Position numbers and translations under genes: made by a program. From NCBI GenBank assembly GCA_007570785.1, contig ML664159.1, positions 911,299 to 975,298 of the forward strand: DNA of 64,000 bases. Direction: 5' to 3'. Source of the DNA: Antilocapra americana (lineage: Eukaryota > Chordata > Mammalia > Artiodactyla > Antilocapridae). Of this stretch, positions 1 through 11,690 are shown piece by piece (positions within the stretch are counted from its first letter, which is position 1; each line of letters opens with the position of its first letter). The notes beneath the pieces were generated by a model. That model saw only the letters and a list, made by a program, of their open reading frames with translations, ran no database searches and had not been told where the DNA came from.

Positions 1-985
1 ACAATTAATCTCAAAAATATACAAGCAACTCCTGCAGCTCCATTCTATAAAAATAAACGACCCAATCAACAAGTGGGCCAAGGAACTTAACAGACATTTC
101 TCCAAAGAAGACATAAAAATGGCTAACAAACACATGAAAAGATGCTCAACATCACTCATTATCAGAGAAATGCAAATCAAAACCACAATGAGGTACCACT
201 TTACACCAGTCAGAATGGCTGCCATCCAAAAGTCTACAAGCAATAAATGCTGGAGAGGATGTGGAGAAAAGGGAACCCTCTTACACTGTTGGTGGGAATG
301 CAAACTAGTACAGCCACTATGGAAAACAGTGTGGAGGTTCCTTAAAAAGCTGCAAATAGACCTGCCATATGACCCGGCAATCCCACTGCTGGGCATATAC
401 ACCGAGGAAACCAGAATTGAAAGAGCCACGTGTACCCCAATGTTCATCGCTGCATTGTTTACAATAGCTAAGACATGGAAACAACCTAGATGCCCATCAA
501 CTGATGAATGGATAAGAAAGCTGTGGTACATATACACAATGGAATATTACTCAGCATTAAAAAAAATTCATTTGAAGCAATTCTACTCAGATGGACGAAA
601 CTGGAGCCCATTATCCAGAGTGAAGTAAGCCAGAAGCAAAAACAACAATACAGTATATTAACACATATATATGGAATTTAGAAAGACAGTAATGAGAACC
701 CAACATGGGAGACAACAAAAGGAACGCAGATGTATAGAATAGACTTGTGGACTTTGTGGATGAGGGTAAGGGTGGGATGAGATGGGAGAAGGGCATTGAA
801 GCATGTTAATTGTCATGTGTCTAATCAATCGCCAGCCCAGGATTGATGCTCGGGACTGGTGCAGCGAGATTTCCCGGGGGGGAGGGAGGAGGAAGGGGGG
901 ACCCGGAGGGGAAGCATATGTAAACCCATGGTGATATCATGACAATGTATGGCAAAAACAATAAAAAAAAAATAAGAAATAAGAG
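1..985 (+). mobile_element. L1 LINE (bovine type), 3' part, cut by window edge
   Basis: The sequence encodes the C-terminal part of L1 ORF2, then an L1 3' UTR with a guanine-rich tract (about 874-910), ending in an A-rich tail near 960-975. The same 3' UTR recurs at 37684-38178 and 43652-44000, so it is a family, not unique DNA. Its left end lies outside the window. It is a dead, non-autonomous copy as far as visible. Confidence 0.93.
119..628 (+). pseudogene. L1 ORF2 C-terminal fragment
   Basis: The frame of 169 residues is the end of the L1 endonuclease/reverse transcriptase polyprotein. It shows the usual C-terminal stretch, with the cysteine motif region ([18 protein letters not shown], residues about 44-61) and the conserved tail ending in the [18 protein letters not shown] region. 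The ATG is internal to ORF2, so the open frame is not a natural start. The endonuclease and catalytic RT parts are outside the window. The normal L1 stop is replaced by readthrough into a short 3' extension. It is a fragment of a mobile element, not a host gene. Confidence 0.9.
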
Positions 986-1028
986 CCTACCTAAGACATT
1001 TTTACACAGAACATTTTGATTTTGTCTA

Positions 1029-1149
1029 AATGGCAACCCACTCCAGTATTCTTGCCTGGAAAACCCCATGGGCAGAATAGCCTGGTAGGCTACAGTCCAT
1101 GGGGTCAAAAAGAGTCGGGCACGACTGAGCAACTTCACTTCACTTTCAC
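1029..1149 (+). mobile_element. BovA-type SINE monomer
   Basis: A sense BovA body beginning at the 'atggcaacccactcc' motif and ending in the typical 'gactgagcaacttcacttca' tail. It lacks the tRNA-Glu-like head, so it is either 5'-truncated Bov-tA or a BovA monomer. Confidence 0.88.
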
Positions 1150-1699
1150 AAACTGAGATATTTTGAGCAGAATTTTACTAAAATTTTACATTTTTAAAGA
1201 AATATTTCTTGAGTTAATTGTCAGTAAAATAGAGAGAAGGAACTGACAACAAGAGGGTAAGGGAAAAGCCAAGGGAAGAGAGAGAGAAACTCTAGGATGC
1301 TTAAGCCAAGGCAAGCCTGGAATCCTAAAGAAAAGGTATACATGTGGGTATTTAGCCTGTTGTGATTTGTGCAACTTTAATGTATTAGACTAGGTATAAT
1401 TTTTACTTTGAAATTCTTGGTTTTATCACTTGATATCTTATATCCTTAACATATGACCTCTATCCTGTCCTTGCCCATAGACATTAAAATGGTAGCATGT
1501 ATCACTAAATTTCCAATGATGCTGGTAGGATCACAGAAAAAATAATGAAGAATTTTTTCCAAATGCATCCAAATAAATTGGTAAGATTTATTTACCAATC
1601 AATTCAGGTTTAATTTGAAAGCCATTGACAACCTTTATATGCCTGCTCCTCTCCAAGGTTAAACTTATATTTATAATTGTGCTGCATTTAATGGAGCAG
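1150..1699. other. AT-rich unique DNA, nothing recognised
   Basis: No repeat, exon or RNA gene was recognised. Short open frames here lack any family resemblance. Confidence 0.5.
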
Positions 1700-1926
1700 T
1701 GTTAACTGGTAGTTAAGAATATAGTCTTAAAGACCTGAATTCCAGTCCCAGCCCTACTTCCTGGCTGTGTGAGCTTGAGGTAAGTTAACAGAGCTGCAGA
1801 ATTCTTATTAGAAAATATGGTAAATAGTATCTATCTAATAAAGTTGTTGTAAGACATAAATGTTAGGATGTATGGAAAGTGCTTAGCACAATGTCTGGTG
1901 CTTAGTGGGCAACAAATGAATAGTAG
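1700..1926 (+). mobile_element. MIR SINE
   Basis: Sense MIR order is visible: the 'cctgaattccagtcccagccctactt' type core, then 'ctggctgtgtgagctt', then the 'gttgttgtaagacataaatg' segment, then 'gcttagcacaatgtctggtgctta'. It is old and diverged, as expected of this pan-mammalian family. Confidence 0.8.
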
Positions 1927-3239
1927 CTGCTGCTGACCCTAATTCAACTTTTTGGAATTTGCAAAATGGACCATAAGTATTGCAAGAACGGGATTCCTCA
2001 TGAGACTCCCATAACTTCCTGGAGATGGGTACGCCAGAAATTCTCTGGGAACTGTTGAAACATTTGTTTCCAGATCTGATGAATTCCAGAGCTTGCGCAA
2101 AAAAAGCAGAAGTGAAAATCATTAACTAGCATCTGCAAAAATCATTATATATGAAAACTTGGGGTCAGTTCTCTTTGGATCCTAACTATATTCCACTTCT
2201 TAGTGTGAGTTTCTACATTTATTTTGTTTTTGCTTTGGGCTATGTTCAAATCTTTGGCTAACATCGGTGAGTTCCCCTACAAACATACTTGCCCTCCTAT
2301 GTTGTAAAGAGAAGATGAAGACTTGATTATGAAAGAACAAAGATAAGCTCAAGTAGAAGATACTACTAGTATTTGACTTTACAGTTGAAAGAAATGTGTG
2401 ACTCAGTAGTGAATTATTCTTTTTCCTATTTGTTCTTTTGTTTGCTGTTTGGCTTATTGAAATCTAGAAAGGATGCTCTCTCTACTTTTCCTCCTGATGT
2501 TGTACATTTTCCCCTTAATTCTAAAGTAAATATATGATTCTAATAATAAGAAAATAAATTTTTTGTAACTATGGATGGTGATAGATATTAACTAGATTTA
2601 TTGTATACGAATATTGAGTCATTGTACATCTGAAACTAATATGTCAACTATAATTTAATAGACAAACCCATGAAAGCACAATTTAAATATATAAAAACAT
2701 TCCAACAAGCCCTCCATTAAAGATAATACAAGTACGTGAACCCACCAGGTAGAATTCATAGGAAAATTTCACTACCAGTGATATACAAAGCAAGACTTGA
2801 ATTACACACATGTGATAATTTGAAGCCTAAAAGGTTGAATTGACTACTCTTTATAAGTGAAATTTGAAGTTTTACTATTAAATACACTTACCAAAAAGAA
2901 AAAACAAATTGTTAATTTAAACTAGGCAGAAGTTTGGTTGTGTTAAAAGGGTCAGAAAAGCATAGACAGAAATCATTATCCTCCCTTCTTGAAGCACAAT
3001 TAACTTTCCATCTTCCACTTTATGGCATGGGCTATATTCCTGCTTTTAGTTTAATAAGCTAGGAGAGTAATACAAAATTTTTTTAAAGGGAGGGAACCTA
3101 ATATATTAGCTGGTAATTTTGAAAATGAAGTCAACTGAAAGAAGATACTACCAGATAAAAAGGCAAATAATAAATCAGAAAAAATATAGTCAAGGTAGAG
3201 TGAAGATAAAAATTATGAAAGAACTAAATAAATTTCATG
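1927..3239. other. Unique AT-rich DNA, nothing recognised
   Basis: Low-GC sequence without long open frames. The 79-codon minus-strand frame at 1883-2122 overlaps the MIR and has no family resemblance. No splice-flanked exon was evident. Confidence 0.45.
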
Positions 3240-3462
3240 TGTTCATGCTAAGTGGCTTTAGACATGTCTGACTCTTTGCAACCCTATGGACTATAGTCCG
3301 CCAAGCTCCTCTGTTCATAGGATTCTCCAAGCAAGAATACTCCGGTGGGTTGCCATGCCCTCCTACAACAGATCTCCGCAACTCAGGGATAGAACCCCTA
3401 TCTCTAAAGTTACCCGCATTGACAGGCAGGTTCTTTACCACTAGTGCCACCTGGGAAGCCCC
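3240..3462 (-). mobile_element. Bov-tA SINE
   Basis: Antisense copy. Read on the minus strand it starts with the tRNA-Glu-derived head (the complement of 'ctgggaagcccc' at 3451-3462), passes through the B-box-like segment and continues into the BovA body. It is fairly diverged. Confidence 0.88.
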
Positions 3463-5196
3463 AAATGAACTGCATAAATGCAAGCTAGTTAAAAATCAAT
3501 TAAAAACAATTATATAAATTAGTAAGAAAAAACAAAATAGATTTCATATGATTAAACTGGAGTCTAAAAGGTAGTTACATAAATTAGTAATGTTGTTATG
3601 ATATAATTGGTAATTTGATAGAGTGGGTATGAGGAGAATATAAACCAATAGTGGAGTGGATGTGTGTACATGTTTTGCTTACTACATTAAAATGATGATA
3701 CAAATTCAAAAGCATGTAAAAGCAGCCATGTAAAAGTCAGTTTAAAAGCTCTCAGAATAAAAAAAAGCAACAAAGCTTAGCATTCTGGCCCATTTTTGCC
3801 CTTCTGTGTGTGGGGTTGCTTCATGAGTTCTGTGAACTGAGATCTAAGGGCTGACTGAGGAAACCCAGGCTCCTACTCTGGACCTTCCATAACTGTGTCA
3901 TCTTCCTATTGTCCTGACCATCCAGAGATACCTGTATCAGGGAAAACAGCCTCCCCAGTGAACATGGAGCTAACAGCTCCACTGCGCCAGCCCCACCTAG
4001 CAAGGTCATGCACACTACGAAGCGTGACCAATCGTATATCATTTTGGCAGCAGCAGAAGTCTGTCATTACACTGATAAAAGATATTCATTACTCAGATTC
4101 TATTTTACCTAATTTGGACAAATCTTTTCTGCCTGATCATTGTCAAAGCTGTATTTATCCCCCAAATAACTTGGATGCAAAGCCTTTGGGAAATGTTTAG
4201 CTATCATTTTTTGAGGATAACACTTTAAATGTTCAAAGCTAAGTTAAATGTGGTTCTTTTAACTTCACTTTGGAAGTCTGAATTAGCATCAAATAGCTCA
4301 AAAATCAATATCAGAATATGAATGTTGTAATTGATTAGAAACAGTTCTAACACATGATCTTGTGAGAAATTTTAGCTTTACTGTAAAATCTAACAATATT
4401 TTTCATATTCCTCACCATGAAAATGTCTCATTACAACTCTGATCCCAGACTGTTGTTTTGATTTAATAGCATTCTGTTCTTTTATAATTTTAAATGTTAT
4501 TTTAAACTAAATGAACATCAGAAGCTATATTAATTTTTAAAGCTCTAGTTACATGCCACTCTAATTAATGTGTTTTATCAGACACTTCAAAATTCCTCTC
4601 ACATCTAAAAAATCTAGATAGCTTTCAATCTCTCACAGTCTTCGAGGTATAATTAGTCACTAGGGAGGATGGCTCCCTACCTTTTCATTTTCTTCTAGAT
4701 ACTGCAATGTTACCAGGCCTCCCTTTTATTCAGAGCTTGGTTTGGAAGAAAATGATATCATTTGTCGCTATTACTGGAAAAGTTTGTCATCACCTGGTTA
4801 TTCCTCCTGGTTGCTTCATATCTTGGCAGTGGTGAGCCCTTCAAAAAACATAATTAAGTAATGGAATTGAACTCTCCCCAAGTATTCCTTAAGAACCTAT
4901 TTTTGTTCTTAAAACTTTCTCCCTTAGATTTTGTCCTTAGTTCAAAACTCTATTCTTGCTTGTATTCTGTCAAAGATGCACAGAAAATGTTTTTTATGGT
5001 GAAAATGTTTCAAAGGTATTCATTGTGTGACAGAATCAGTGAGTCTCCACAGAACCACCCTCATCAGCTAATGGGCCATAGTAGAATGAGCCTGTAGAAG
5101 TCACTGTGATACACAATGTTGGAGAAATTTACAGCTAGTCTATCAACAGGGTGTACTAGACATTTAGTCATAAACAAGATGCCTGATTCAGAGTTG
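3463..5196. other. Unclassified sequence with short non-homologous ORFs
   Basis: Mostly AT-rich, with a GC-richer patch at about 3780-4200 that is open on both strands (plus 3895-4200, 101 codons; minus 3821-4042, 73 codons). I recognise no domain, signal peptide or splice structure in either frame. The patch may be an old LTR or other relic that I cannot name. A second short frame at 4861-5097 is similarly featureless. Confidence 0.4.
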
Positions 5197-5398
5197 GTTC
5201 AGTTTAGTTCAGTCACTCAGTCATGTCTGACCCTTCGCAACCGCATGGTCTGCAGCAAACCAGGCTCTCCTGTCCATCACCAACTCCCCGAGCTTGCTCA
5301 AACTCATGTCCATTGAGTTGGTCATGTCATCCAACCATCTCATCCTCTGTCATCCCCCTCTCCTCCTGCCTTGAATCTTTCAATTGGTTACCTTTAGT
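5197..5398 (-). mobile_element. BovB LINE 3'-terminal fragment
   Basis: The plus strand begins with the complement of the BovB terminus ('cagtttagttcagtcactca') and runs for about 200 bp into the 3' UTR/ORF end before homology stops. It is a strongly 5'-truncated insertion. Confidence 0.9.
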
Positions 5399-5596
5399 CA
5401 AAGATAGAATCCCATGAAAGCCCCTCATCAGGGGTAGTTTCAGGAAAAACACAACTTCTTTGTTGGAATTACATACCAATAACTGGAAGTCTCATTCCTG
5501 AAATTGTATGAGAAAGATGTTTATGATATTTAGTCTCTCTAGTAATTCCTGATTACTAGAAAATTAGATTCTCTAGTAGTTAGAATCAGTAAGTAC

Positions 5597-5802
5597 GTGT
5601 TAGTCATTCAGTTGTGACCAACTCTTTGTGACCCCATGGACTGCAGCCAACCAGGCTCCTCTGTCCATGAGATTTTTCCAGGCAAGGATACTGGAGTGGG
5701 TTGCCATTTCCTTCTCCAGGGGACCTTCCCAACCCAGGGATCGAACCCGGGTCTCCTGCACTGCAGGCAGATTCTTTACCGACTGAGCTACAAGGGAAGC
5801 CC
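5597..5802 (-). mobile_element. Bov-tA SINE, full length
   Basis: Antisense Bov-tA with a complete tRNA-Glu-derived head at its right end ('gggaagcccc') and the BovA body on the left. The polymerase III B-box-like segment is well kept ('gggatcgaacccgggtctcc' on the plus strand). Relatively low divergence suggests it is one of the younger SINEs here. Confidence 0.93.
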
Positions 5803-5989
5803 CATCCTGATTACACTGCATGATTCTAACCTATATTCTGTTCATTCCAAAGAAGTGGCTCTTTCTTAACAGAACTATAGTTTTTTTTTAATTGATTGTC
5901 TTGGCATGACTGTGCCAGAAACAAATCAAGATACAGGGAAAGAACTCAAAGTACATTAAGGAAAAAGATAAAACTAAATTTAGAGCTAT

Positions 5990-6247
5990 ATAATAAATAT
6001 TTACATAGTATTTAATATGGATCAGCCACTGTTCTCAATACTTCATGTATTTTAACCTGTTTAATCCTCTCAAGAAGTCTGTGAGCTTAGTTTTTTTTTT
6101 TTTTTTTTTACCATGAATTCCATTCTTTAGATATGGATATTCAAACACAGAATCCAGCTCATAGTCAGAGGAAACAATGATTTCAACCCAGGGAATCTGG
6201 CTCCAGGGCTGGGCTCATACACACTACAATCACTACACTGTCTCTTT
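5990..6247 (-). mobile_element. MIR SINE with internal T tract
   Basis: Antisense MIR: it shows 'ctgttctcaatacttcatgta', 'tttaatcctctcaagaa' and the terminal 'ctggctccagggctgggct...cactacactgtctct' segments in the expected order. The stretch that normally holds the 'cccattttacagatg' core carries a run of about 19 T (around 6091-6109), an internal expansion. Confidence 0.75.
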
Positions 6248-6251
6248 TTAT

Positions 6252-7001
6252 TTTTTGGTCACATTTTAAATTTTTTATTTTGTATTGGGATGTAGCCAAT
6301 TAACAATGTTGTGATAGTTTCAGGTGAACAGAGAAGGCACCCAGCTACACATATACATCTATCTATTCTCCTCTAAACCCCCTCTGATCCATTGAGCAGA
6401 GCTCCGTGTGCTTTATATTAGGTGCTAGCTGGTTATCCGTTTTAAATATAGCAGTGTATACATATCCATCCCAAACTCCCTAACTTTCCCCTCACCCTGG
6501 CAACCATAAATTCATTCTCTAAGTCTGTACAATCTCCTTCTGCTTTGTAAGTTCATTTGTACCATTTCTTTTTAGATTCCACATATAAGGATGTCATATG
6601 ATATTTCTCCTTTTCTGACTTAACTTCACTCAGGATGACAGTCTCTAGGTCCATCCATGTTGCTGCAGATGGCATTATTTCTTTTTAATAACTGAGTAAT
6701 ATTCCATTGTGTATATATGCCATTTCTTCTTTATCCATTCCTCTGTCAATAGACATTTAGGTTGCTTCCATGTTTTGGCTATTGTAAATAGTGCTGCAAT
6801 GAACATTGCTGTGCCTGTATCCTTTTTGATCATGTTTTTCTCTGTATATATGTCCAAGAGAAGGATTGCCGGGTCATATGGTAGCTCTATTTTAAGTTTT
6901 TGAGAAACCTCCAGACTGTTCTCCATAGTGGCTGCACCTATTTACACTTCTACCACTACTGTAGGAGGGTTCCCTTTTCTCCACACCCTCTCCAGCATAA
7001 A
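6252..7001 (-). mobile_element. L1 LINE 3' end, antisense
   Basis: The plus strand starts with the complement of an L1 3' terminus (the 'gtagccaattaacaatgttgtg' type end) and continues through the 3' UTR into the end of ORF2. The minus frame at 6675-6926 (83 codons) carries the C-terminal ORF2 motif PYDPAILLLDIYTEKN and the [18 protein letters not shown] tail. The copy is 5'-truncated at the 'cctctccagcat' region. Confidence 0.9.
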
Positions 7002-7029
7002 ATACATGACCTCTCAGTCCTGAAATGAT

Positions 7030-7165
7030 GTGGTCCCTCTATGCTCCTTGGGTCTCAACACATACCACTTTTCCTCTTTCTCACTGTCCCTCAAACAGGC
7101 CATACACTGTCTTTTAACACATTTCACCATGCTTCTACTTGTTCAAGAGAAAACTTCAGGGCTGA
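7030..7165 (+). mobile_element. Possible L2 LINE fragment
   Basis: The 'ctttctcactgtccctcaaacaggcc' region resembles the part of L2 upstream of its 3' end. The match is short and diverged, so the call is weak. The plus frame at 7030-7254 over it has no recognisable protein family. Confidence 0.35.
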
Positions 7166-7582
7166 TATCTTCAAGTGTAACTATAACAAAACGTTTATTG
7201 AATCAACACCGATCCACTAGATCTATGGGTGAGAACAGTAATAAGCAGTGCTAGGATAGAGGGAAAAACAAAAAGCAAGAATGACACACTATCAAAACAA
7301 AAGGATGCCAATTAAAATCAAAATACAATTTTAAAATTATCAGTAAGGAATAAACATTTCAATAGAGCCAGAAAAAATACTCCCCACCCCCAAATATTAA
7401 AGTGTAAATTTTTAGGGGAAAACCATCAGTAGAGGAAAAAAAAACTGGCTTTAGATTGCTGCTGAAGGTCTCAGAAATCAGTCCTTATGCCTCATGAAAA
7501 AAATAAATTTATTGAAGATTCCAACTGATGTGCTTTGTTTAAAGATAAATTTCAAATATTTGACTAGCTTATAGCACAGAGA

Positions 7583-7797
7583 AGGATTTCCCTGTAGCTC
7601 AATCAGTAAAGAATCTGCCTGCAATGCAAGAGACCTGGGTTTGATCCTTGGGTCCGGAAGATCATCTGGAGAAGCGAATAGCAATCCACTCCAGTATTCT
7701 TGCTTGAAGAATTCCATAGACAGAGAAGCCTGGAGGGCTACAGTTGTGGCGTCTCAAAGGGGTGGACATGACTGAGCTACTAACACTTAACACTTAC
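7583..7797 (+). mobile_element. Bov-tA SINE with 10-bp TSD
   Basis: Sense Bov-tA with tRNA-Glu-like head and BovA body, ending in a 'cacttaacactt' tail. It is flanked by a perfect direct repeat AGCACAGAGA at 7573-7582 and 7798-7807, a target-site duplication from L1-type retrotransposition. Confidence 0.92.
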
Positions 7798-7807
7798 AGC
7801 ACAGAGA

Positions 7808-8312
7808 CTCAATCTGGTTCAGTCATTGCTGACATATCTGTCCTAGCAAAAACATAATTATCTGACACATAAAATACATTTTAGCAATAGTATGTTTTTA
7901 AATATACTATAATAGCAGTGATACCAGTTTAATAATTCTTATGTCTATTCATTGTATCCCTAAGCCCAGTACTGTTGGTTTTGAATGCAAAGCTTATCAT
8001 AATAACTTGCTTTTATTTATATAGCATAAAATATTCTATTGGGCATTGCCTTAGTCTAAATGTTGAATGAATGTATTTTTAAACATCAACAAAAGAAGAC
8101 TATTTCACTCTATCTTATTAGTTTAATCCTTGCCTAAACAATACACAGAGAATTGCTTCAGAGTCATGAATCCAGCTCTTAGATAGTAGGTGTTCAGCCA
8201 GAATCTCTTGCATGAATTGATAAATAAATTTATCTGGCCACCAAAACAGAATGGTAGAGTGTGTTTCTATGAACATGATGATATAGGAACTTAAGTTTCT
8301 CTCTCAAATTCC
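7808..8312. other. Unique AT-rich DNA, nothing recognised
   Basis: No open frame, repeat or RNA gene was recognised. Confidence 0.45.
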
Positions 8313-8871
8313 TGTTGAAAGGTAGCAGAATACACTACCCCAAAATATGCCACTTTGATACAAGAATTATTCTGAGCTGAAGGCAGTTGAGAAGCAGCAG
8401 ATTCCCGCCCCCATATGCCTAAAAGAAGAACACATTAATAAATTTATAAAGGTGTCCTCCTCTCCTCTATCAGGAGAGGACAAAAGTTAATCCCCAGAGA
8501 TAATTCTAGATGCTTATCAGCACAGAGACAGAACCAGGAAAATCTACATAACACACTTTATTGACTAGTCCTTATCTTCCATTCTTTCCCCAGTATGTTC
8601 ACCTTTCCACAACTTCCTAGGAACTCAAAGTCCTTTTCCTTTGTCTTATTACTTCTCTAAAAATTCATTTTTCTTTTGTTAAGATAAGCCCAAGTTCTAG
8701 CCTTTGAGTTACTCATCACCGAATACCTCTGTGTGTGTGCAATGCGCTTGTGAGTAAACTTGTTTAATTTTTCTCTTGTTAATCTGTCATTTGTCTGTCT
8801 TACTTGCAGGGCTCTGTTCAATGAGTTTAAGTTGGGTGGAGGAAAAAGAAAAGGTTTCCTTCCCTGCCTTA
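8313..8871 (+). mobile_element. Probable solitary endogenous retrovirus LTR
   Basis: The segment has the look of an ERV1-type LTR: it starts with TG near 8313 ('tgttgaaaggtagcagaa'), has a pyrimidine- and T-rich end with 'ttgttaatctgtcatttgtct', and a terminal 'ttccttccctgcctta' just before a SINE interrupts it. No gag, pol or env coding sequence is adjacent. The exact family is not certain, and a paired LTR was not seen, so it is read as solitary. Confidence 0.5.
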
Positions 8872-8875
8872 CTAA

Positions 8876-9040
8876 GTGAAGTGAAAGTCGCTCAGTCGTG
8901 TCCGACTCTGCAACCCCATGGACATAGTCCATGGAATTCTTCAGGCCAGAATACAGGAGTGGGTAGCCTTTCCCTTCTTCAGGGGATCTTCCCAACCCAG
9001 GTATCAAACCCAGATCTCCCACCTTGCAAGCGGACTTATG
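8876..9040 (-). mobile_element. Bov-tA SINE, truncated head, TSD
   Basis: Antisense BovA body with part of the tRNA-derived head. The direct repeat TTACTAA flanks it at 8869-8875 and 9041-9047. It inserted at or in the 3' end of the LTR relic at 8313-8871, so it is younger than that element. Confidence 0.85.
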
Positions 9041-9047
9041 TTACTAA

Positions 9048-9998
9048 AATGAAATATAAAAATAGAGAGGGGAGATCACAAATACACAAAAAATTATAAT
9101 GAGAATCAGGCCAGCCATTTACAAAAAACCAGTGTTTTACTTAATTAAGTCATTATGTTTATTAAAAACACATGACGAATTGCTATTACTGGCAGATTCA
9201 ACCTCTTTTTAAATCTTAAATTTTCATGCAATTTTTGAAGGTTGCAGATTCAACCTTTGAACCAGAACGAAGCACCTCTAATAGTTTTCAGCTCAGGGAT
9301 AGTAAAGGTACAATGATTTGCAAGTTGATTGGAACTGTTGGAAACTCTATTAATCAAACTTCTTTTTGCCTGTGAAACTATGGACCACCCAAATTGTACT
9401 TCCAATGTACTGGGGCCACAGACCTTCCTCCTAAAGTAGGTAGCAAAACAAGGCTCAGAAGAGAGCATAGGGGCAGGAGGAAGACTCACCCTTGACACTC
9501 ACAGTGACTGACAGCTGGCTAGTGGGGGATAATGTCTCTAGACAAAGGTACTTCCTGAAGGCTTGTTGTCTTTTCAGTTTTCAAAAATTTGAAAATCTAA
9601 TGTCATAACTTTCAATACCCCACTAGTGATATTATAAACTTCAGAATATTTTCCGTTTCTTCAAGATCCATTATACCTCCACATCATGCAGTGATGCTAC
9701 TGTGGGAAAACTTTTTCATGGGTCAAGATATGGATTGGAACTTTTACATTTTCTAAAGTAGGTATTGTCCCCCTTTGGGGGTCAAAAGGGGATATGTGAA
9801 AACCTCTGGGATTGTCACCATTATTAAAGGGGCACTACTGTTATTTTGTATGGAAATAGTGATGCTAAATGTCCTTCTGTATGTGAAAAAATCCAGTGGA
9901 AAAGCAAACCCTGGAGCATTACCTGAAATGTCACACAGGTTCTCAAGATGTAAAATGGATAAGAGCAAAGGGCAATAATGAAATACCAAATTTTGGCC
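9048..9998. other. Unclassified DNA, no recognised gene
   Basis: Two opposite open frames at about 9753-9989 mirror each other, and a 82-codon minus frame lies at 9250-9498. None shows a known domain. No repeat family was recognised. Confidence 0.4.
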
Positions 9999-11247
9999 AG
10001 TTCAGTTCAGTCGCTTAGTCATGTCTGACCCTTTGTGACCCCATGAACTACAGCCTGCCAGGCCTCCCTGTCCATCACCAACTCCCAGAGTTTACCCAAA
10101 CTCATGTCTGTTGAGTCAGTGATGCCATCAAACCATCTCATCCTCTGTCGTCCCCTTCTCCTGCCTTCAGTCTTTCCCAGCATCAGGGTCTTTTCAAATG
10201 AGTCAGCTCTTCACATCAGGTGGCCAAAATACTGGAGTTTCAGCTTCAACATTAGTCCTTCCAGTGAACACCCAGGACTGACCTCCTTTAGGATGGACTG
10301 GTTGGATCTCCTTGCAGTCTAGGAGACTCTCAAGAGTCTTCTCCAACACCACAGTTCAAAAGCATCAATTCTTCAGTGCTCAGCTTTCTTTATAGTCCAA
10401 CTTTCACACCCACATATGACTACTGGAAAAACCATAGCTTTGACTAGACCCACCTTTGTTGGCAAAGTAACGTCTCTGCTTTTTAATATGCTGTCTAGGG
10501 TGGTCATAACTTTCCTTCCAAGGAGTAATCATCTTTTAATTTCATGGCTGCAATCACCCACCATCTGCAGTGATTTTGGAGGCCCCCAAAATAACGTCTG
10601 CCAGTTTCCCCATCGATTTGCCATGAAGTGATGGGACCAGATGCCATGATCTTAGTTTTCTAAATGTTGAGCTTTAAGCCAACTTTTTCACTCTCCTCTT
10701 TCACTTTCATCAAGAGGCTGTTAAGTTCTTCTTCACTTTCTGCCATTAGGTTGGTGTTATCTGCATATCTGAGGTTATTTATATTTCCCCCTTCAATCCT
10801 GATTCCAGCTTGTGCCTCTTCCAACCCAGCATTTCTCATGTTATACTCTGCATATAAGTTAAATAAGCAGGATGACAATATACAGCCTTGACGTACTCCT
10901 TTTCCTATTTGGAACCAGTCTGTTGTTCCATGTCCAGTTCTAACTGTTGCTTCCTGACCTGCATATAGATTTCTCAAGAGTCAGGTCAGGTGGTCTGGTA
11001 TTCCCGTCTCTTGAAGAATTTTCCCCACAGTTTGTTGTGATCCATGCAGTCAAAGGCTTTGGCATAGTCAATAGAGCAGAAATAGATGTTTTCCTGAAAC
11101 TCTTTCAATGATCCAGTGGATATTGGCAATTTGATCTCTGGTTCCCTGCCTTTTCTAAAACTAGCTTGAACATCTCAAAGTTCACAGTTCACATATTCCT
11201 GAAGCCTGGCTTGGTGAATTTTGAGCATTACTTTACTAGTGTGTGTA
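9999..11247 (-). mobile_element. BovB LINE, 5'-truncated (1.25 kb)
   Basis: The 3' terminus lies at the left ('cagttcagttcagtcgctta') and the copy runs through the ORF C-terminus into the RT domain, stopping at about 11247 where the homologous copies (for example 12630-15375) continue. It is non-functional: the endonuclease and N-terminal RT parts are absent and the frame is broken. Confidence 0.95.
10660..10977 (-). pseudogene. BovB reverse transcriptase fragment
   Basis: The 105-residue frame contains the RT region around KGVRQGCILSSCLFNLYAEY and the catalytic loop. That loop reads YADN here (NNLRYADNTNLM), where active RTs have YADD, so the second catalytic aspartate is lost. The frame starts mid-domain and ends before the C-terminal region. 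It derives from the BovB copy at 9999-11247. Confidence 0.9.
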
Positions 11248-11690
11248 ATGAATTCCCTAAAACTCACAAAGAAAAAAAGAAGTCTCACTACCATCCATTA
11301 TTATTTATTACTATTCTGAAATTCTGATTATGCATAAGGATAAGAAACAGGAAAAAAATTCCTTAAAAATTGTTAAAAATTATTAATTTCTTGAAACAGA
11401 ATATATATTCAGTTAATATTCAGTTAATAGGAGCCACATGCACAAATAATAATAGGAAAAATGAAATGGCAAAATAATTGACAATAACAATAAAAAAGTA
11501 TGAAATGTCTAAGAATAGCCTTGATTAGAAAAGTAGGACAATTTAAAGAAAATTGCAGGATGAAAATTTGAATATAGAAGACAGTATTGTTGTGTAGAAA
11601 AATAAGTGATTGGAAAGTCTTATGCTTTTATCAGGTAACTTAATGTTTAATAGTTTCCATCTAAATTCATTTCTTCTCTTTTCCACTTTA
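11248..11690. other. AT-rich unique DNA
   Basis: Very AT-rich, with a doubled 'attcagttaat' (11407-11427). No gene or repeat family was recognised. Confidence 0.45.

Noticed and set aside
8313..8871. Endogenous provirus with coding capacity
   Set aside because: Only an LTR-like segment is seen. No gag, pol or env similarity lies within several kb on either side; the same holds for the possible LTR relics at 11691-12629 and 62700-63260.
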